A DNA stretch of 64,000 nt from Aldrovandia affinis. Taxonomy: Eukaryota; Chordata; Actinopteri; Notacanthiformes; Halosauridae. The position numbers were made by a program, and so were the translations under genes. Of the stretch, positions 60,714 to 64,000 are shown in pieces (positions within the stretch are counted from its first letter, which is position 1; each line of letters starts with the position of its first letter). The notes beneath the pieces were generated by a model, which was not told the DNA's origin, did not search any database, and saw only the letters and a list, made by a program, of their open reading frames with translations. Location of the stretch: assembly GCA_029706075.1 (NCBI GenBank), contig JAINUG010000053.1, positions 1 to 64,000 on the forward strand, in the 5' to 3' direction.

Positions 60714-63020
60714 GGTGTAAAACTTTCACTTTTTTTTTTTTTTTTTTCTGTATGTTCCCGAACTATCTTTTCAATCTTATATAGCTTTGTATTAATGATA
60801 GTGCATCCAGTTGTCAAGCCCCTTTAAGGTCAGACCCAGCTGAACAGGAAAGCAAACTGAGGAACATAAGGATGAAAAATATGTTTTTCCCATTCAAATC
60901 CAAGTCTTTTAACTTTAAGGGATTCTTGGTGCCATATGAACATTTTGTACTACTGTGGCATAATTACATATTTGGCACCACTTGTCCCTTGATCCCACAA
61001 AATACATGCCAATACTAATAACTGTCAAATGGTTTTCCACGCTTCTTTAAAGCTACTCACTTAACTCTGACTTCAAAAGCGAGTTTGAGACCCATCTACA
61101 CGCCTTATTTTACATAGTTCTTTATAGTAATGTACTATGTGGAAATTAATTAAATAAATTACAACCTTACTGCTATTTCTATATTTAGCCTCAAATGAGA
61201 TAACTGCAAATTGGTTCATGTCTTGGAAAAAGTGCATTTCGGAAGTTGACATTAAATGACAAGATATTCGGGACTATTGCCTTGTTTGATCATAGCAGAA
61301 ACTACAGATCATCCCGGGAAAAACATTGACTTCAAAATGACAAGCGCTACAAGACGGAACACTACCGTTAATGTAACTTGTTTTCAGTGTTCTCAGCTGG
61401 ATAAGATAGCACTCCGAACCACCTGTGTGTTTGTGGAATGTACCACCAAGGTTCAGTCAGAGAGCCTTTTGGTAGAATAAAATAAGCTACCTGGGCGTTC
61501 TCCATGACATGCTATCATCGGTGTACCTGAGCGGTTGCGTACGATGCTGGCAGAGGCGAAGCACACATCAGGGGTGAGTCGGGCGCTTGGCATGCCGACG
61601 TTGTTTTCAGAGGCCGTCCGCCCACCCCCCCTGAAAAATGGCACCTCTGCTCTGTGGAGAATCGCATTTCTCATGCGGTTTGGCAGTGTGTCTTTGGTGG
61701 CGGGTAACTGCTCCTGTCGCGTAGTGATGGATCTGCATGCTGGGCGAGTCAGCGGGGGATTTATCTTTGATTTGCAGGCAGTAAAGTGGGGTCCCTAGCT
61801 CCCCCACCCTCCCCCCTTCCCCCTCAGCACTTGATTTCCCTGATACACTCATCAGGGCCTGGTCGTTTGCCTTGGACAAATAATACAAAAAAGTATTACT
61901 CTCTTTAGAACACAGCAATCAAAATGGTGTCAACATATTTTATTTTATTTTATTTATTTCCCCCCCCCTTCTCTTCTCCTTTTTCCTCAGTCTGTCAGAG
62001 AGCACGGGGGCGGGGTGATTGATGCCGATTTGGCTGGCTGGCAGCCCTTCTTTTTGCGGTTGTCATAGTTTAGTGAATGACTTGAGACCTAACCTCAGAT
62101 TTCTCCTCCCTCTCTGGAGCCAGTTGGAATAAGAGGGAAGGGTGATGTCACAGCAGACAGATGGATCACGTGACCAACTATTGACATCACTGAAAAGAAT
62201 GTGAAGCTAAAGGCTAAAGAGTAGAACTGCATATTTCCCAGCCCGTGTAATTAAGGGAGTTGAAATCAGTGCAAAACAGACAGGGCTGTTCTCTCCAGAT
62301 GCTTTTCACAGGAGAGCACTTCCCTGTAGAGGTACTTCAGCAGAGATTCTCACATTCATATTTTCTGTTAAAAGGGAAACAAGGTTTCACTCTATCTGCG
62401 GTTCAGCGATATCCATTAATACAGAAAAAAGAAAACAACTACGGTTTTAGCCTGACACATTTTGATTGCAAATGAAGTAGCAGGGGAGGAGGTATCTGGA
62501 GTCCTTCAGCCCCAAAGCCACTCTCATTGTGTGAGAGAAAAAACAAATGGGTTGACACTTGCATTTCAGATCATTTACAACATATTGTACTCTTGTGAGT
62601 ACTGTATATTATGTGTAAAACTTCACATGTAAGTAAATAAACTTGAGAAAATAATTACCCAGGATACGGAGAGTACCTTAAGCCAAATTTAAAATGAATA
62701 CTAAGCAAGGTGTAAAATTGGAAAATGAGGAAAAGAATATGTCACGTTGAAAAAGGAAAGTAAAAATTTTAAAAGAAAGAAACTGGGAGAGGTAAATTGG
62801 CTTTTTGGCCTTCCTTTCCCTCTATTTACATTAGTTTTTTCCTCTGACATTCCCTTTTCTTGATTCACAGTTCTTTTGCACATTTGACAGTCCCACTCCT
62901 CTTTCAAGTATTATTTTTCATCTTCCACCACAAGTTGACAAGTAATGCATCAATTTGTTTAGGGTAAAGGTTGCGGGAATTTCCCTTAAATAGTTTAAAA
63001 ACTGTACAATACCTTTTTCT
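60714..63020. other. Downstream flank, nothing recognised
   Basis: There is a T run at 60729-60747. The rest is AT-rich with short open frames and no domain pattern. A homopyrimidine stretch at 61930-61985 is notable only for composition. Confidence 0.5.
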
Positions 63021-63029
63021 TTTTACATT

Positions 63030-63355
63030 TGTTTCAGATTTTCCCCATTTTTCTCCAAATTTGGTGGCCAATTATACCCTCTATTTCTTTCTATTCACCC
63101 TCCCCCACAAGCCCGACGCCCGTCACTACAGGACAAGCTAATACCCCGAGGCCAGCAATGATCCGCCTACTCCAAGACGGAACTCGCCCACCTACTTTCT
63201 AGGGTCGCCCTTCCGCTCCTCGGTGAGCTCGTATCGACTCTCCCTCCACCTTGAGTGGACAGCCAATCACCACCCCTGACCAGGGCTCCCGGTCAGAGTG
63301 GCGCAATCAGGTTTCGAACCGCGGCTGCACGTCACCCAAGGCCCCAACTTCAAAA
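63030..63355 (-). mobile_element. SINE family A, minus-strand copy
   Basis: 'acatttgtttcagattttcc' and 'ggccaattataccctctatt' at the left are the reversed 3' end and tail. A B box in reverse (ggtttcgaaccgcgg, near 63310) is at the right. Confidence 0.8.
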
Positions 63356-63462
63356 TATCTTGAAGGAAAGTTCATGTTTCCACTGCTCAAAGGAAGAACA
63401 TTTTTTCTATATTACGATAGTGAGATGCTTTCTCATAATAATGACTATGTCATAATTATTCT

Positions 63463-63715
63463 ACATTAACATTTTAAGCATTTAACAGATGCTCTTATCC
63501 AGAGCGACTTACAAGGTAGGAACAATCATAGTTCGCGCAAGAGATCTGTGCAGTAATACAGCAATAGACATAATTGTTGACAGCTGCATACCATGCCTGT
63601 AACAGCGGGAAGGAAAAGGTTAATCTTTTTTTGGGGGAGAAAGTTTTAAGCAAGGGTACATATTACGAGATTGACCATGTAAGTAATGGTGATGACAATT
63701 CTCTCTTGTCTTTCC
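63463..63715 (-). mobile_element. Second copy of the L2-tailed repeat seen at 43105
   Basis: 'ttttaagcatttaacagatg' and 'ctcttatccagagcgactta' are followed by 'aggaacaatcatagttcg', 'cagctgcataccatgcctgt' and 'gggaaggaaaaggtta'. This matches 43118-43305 in order. It diverges after 'gatgacaatt'. Confidence 0.7.
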
Positions 63716-64000
63716 TAGTCCTAGGTCCAGTTCTTCAAAATGTAGTGGTACTACATCAGTCTCTGGTGTGAGCAGAGGCAACTTTAAACTTTGCAAATTG
63801 CCTGCAGGTTTAGTGAGTTTCCATTAAAAATAAGTAAAGCACTTATTTACTCCACCCTCCCCCTAGACAACAGACTTCTCTTTAATTCCAACATCCAACA
63901 TTAGCTTTCCTACCATGTGTTTCCAAACCACCCAAGGATTCCATTGTTTTTCTCCACTCACCCAGTCCATAAACGATTTGCATGTACACATTTTAGTTAC

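Overview
The window is eukaryotic nuclear DNA from a ray-finned fish. The evidence is one multi-exon gene with GT-AG introns spread over 52 kb, fish-type tRNA-derived SINEs, hAT, Tc1/mariner and pogo-like DNA transposons, and LINE fragments. The CAAA-tailed SINE family and the LINE with a 'gggccgaacggcccg' 3' end resemble repeats of early-branching fishes such as elopomorphs. That placement is only an inference from repeat style.

The one host gene I can support is TTLL11 (tubulin tyrosine ligase-like 11, a tubulin polyglutamylase), on the + strand from an ATG at 6346 to a TGA at 58736. Nine exons join in phase with consensus splice sites (6346-6888, 14443-14542, 16684-16817, 21917-22492, 26254-26349, 26548-26666, 46075-46332, 46853-46959, 58414-58736) and encode 751 residues. 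A possible 45-nt cassette exon (40481-40525) would make it 766. The gene appears complete: first methionine after an in-frame stop, full ATP-grasp TTL core, C-terminal helical region and stop codon.

Layout: 1-936 is the end of a hAT transposon with an intact BED zinc-finger exon. 937-5300 is repeat-rich flank, including two SINEs placed head to tail. 5400-6345 is the probable promoter and 5'UTR, with an ETS-type site and very dense GCTAGC-like words. 6346-58736 is TTLL11, whose introns hold SINEs, MITEs, LINE pieces, a decayed hAT transposase and a deleted Tc1 element. 58737 to about 60310 is a likely 3'UTR with a G-run cluster, an exact 12 x 38-bp minisatellite and a candidate poly(A) signal. 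60310-64000 is flank with three more repeats and no second gene that I recognise.

I found no evidence of an undescribed gene system. The items most worth checking are the phase-sensitive tandem acceptor of the TTLL11 cassette exon, the register-perfect minisatellite in the putative 3'UTR, the SINE dimer with outer target-site duplications, and the unclassified repeat block at about 49.8-51.6 kb.
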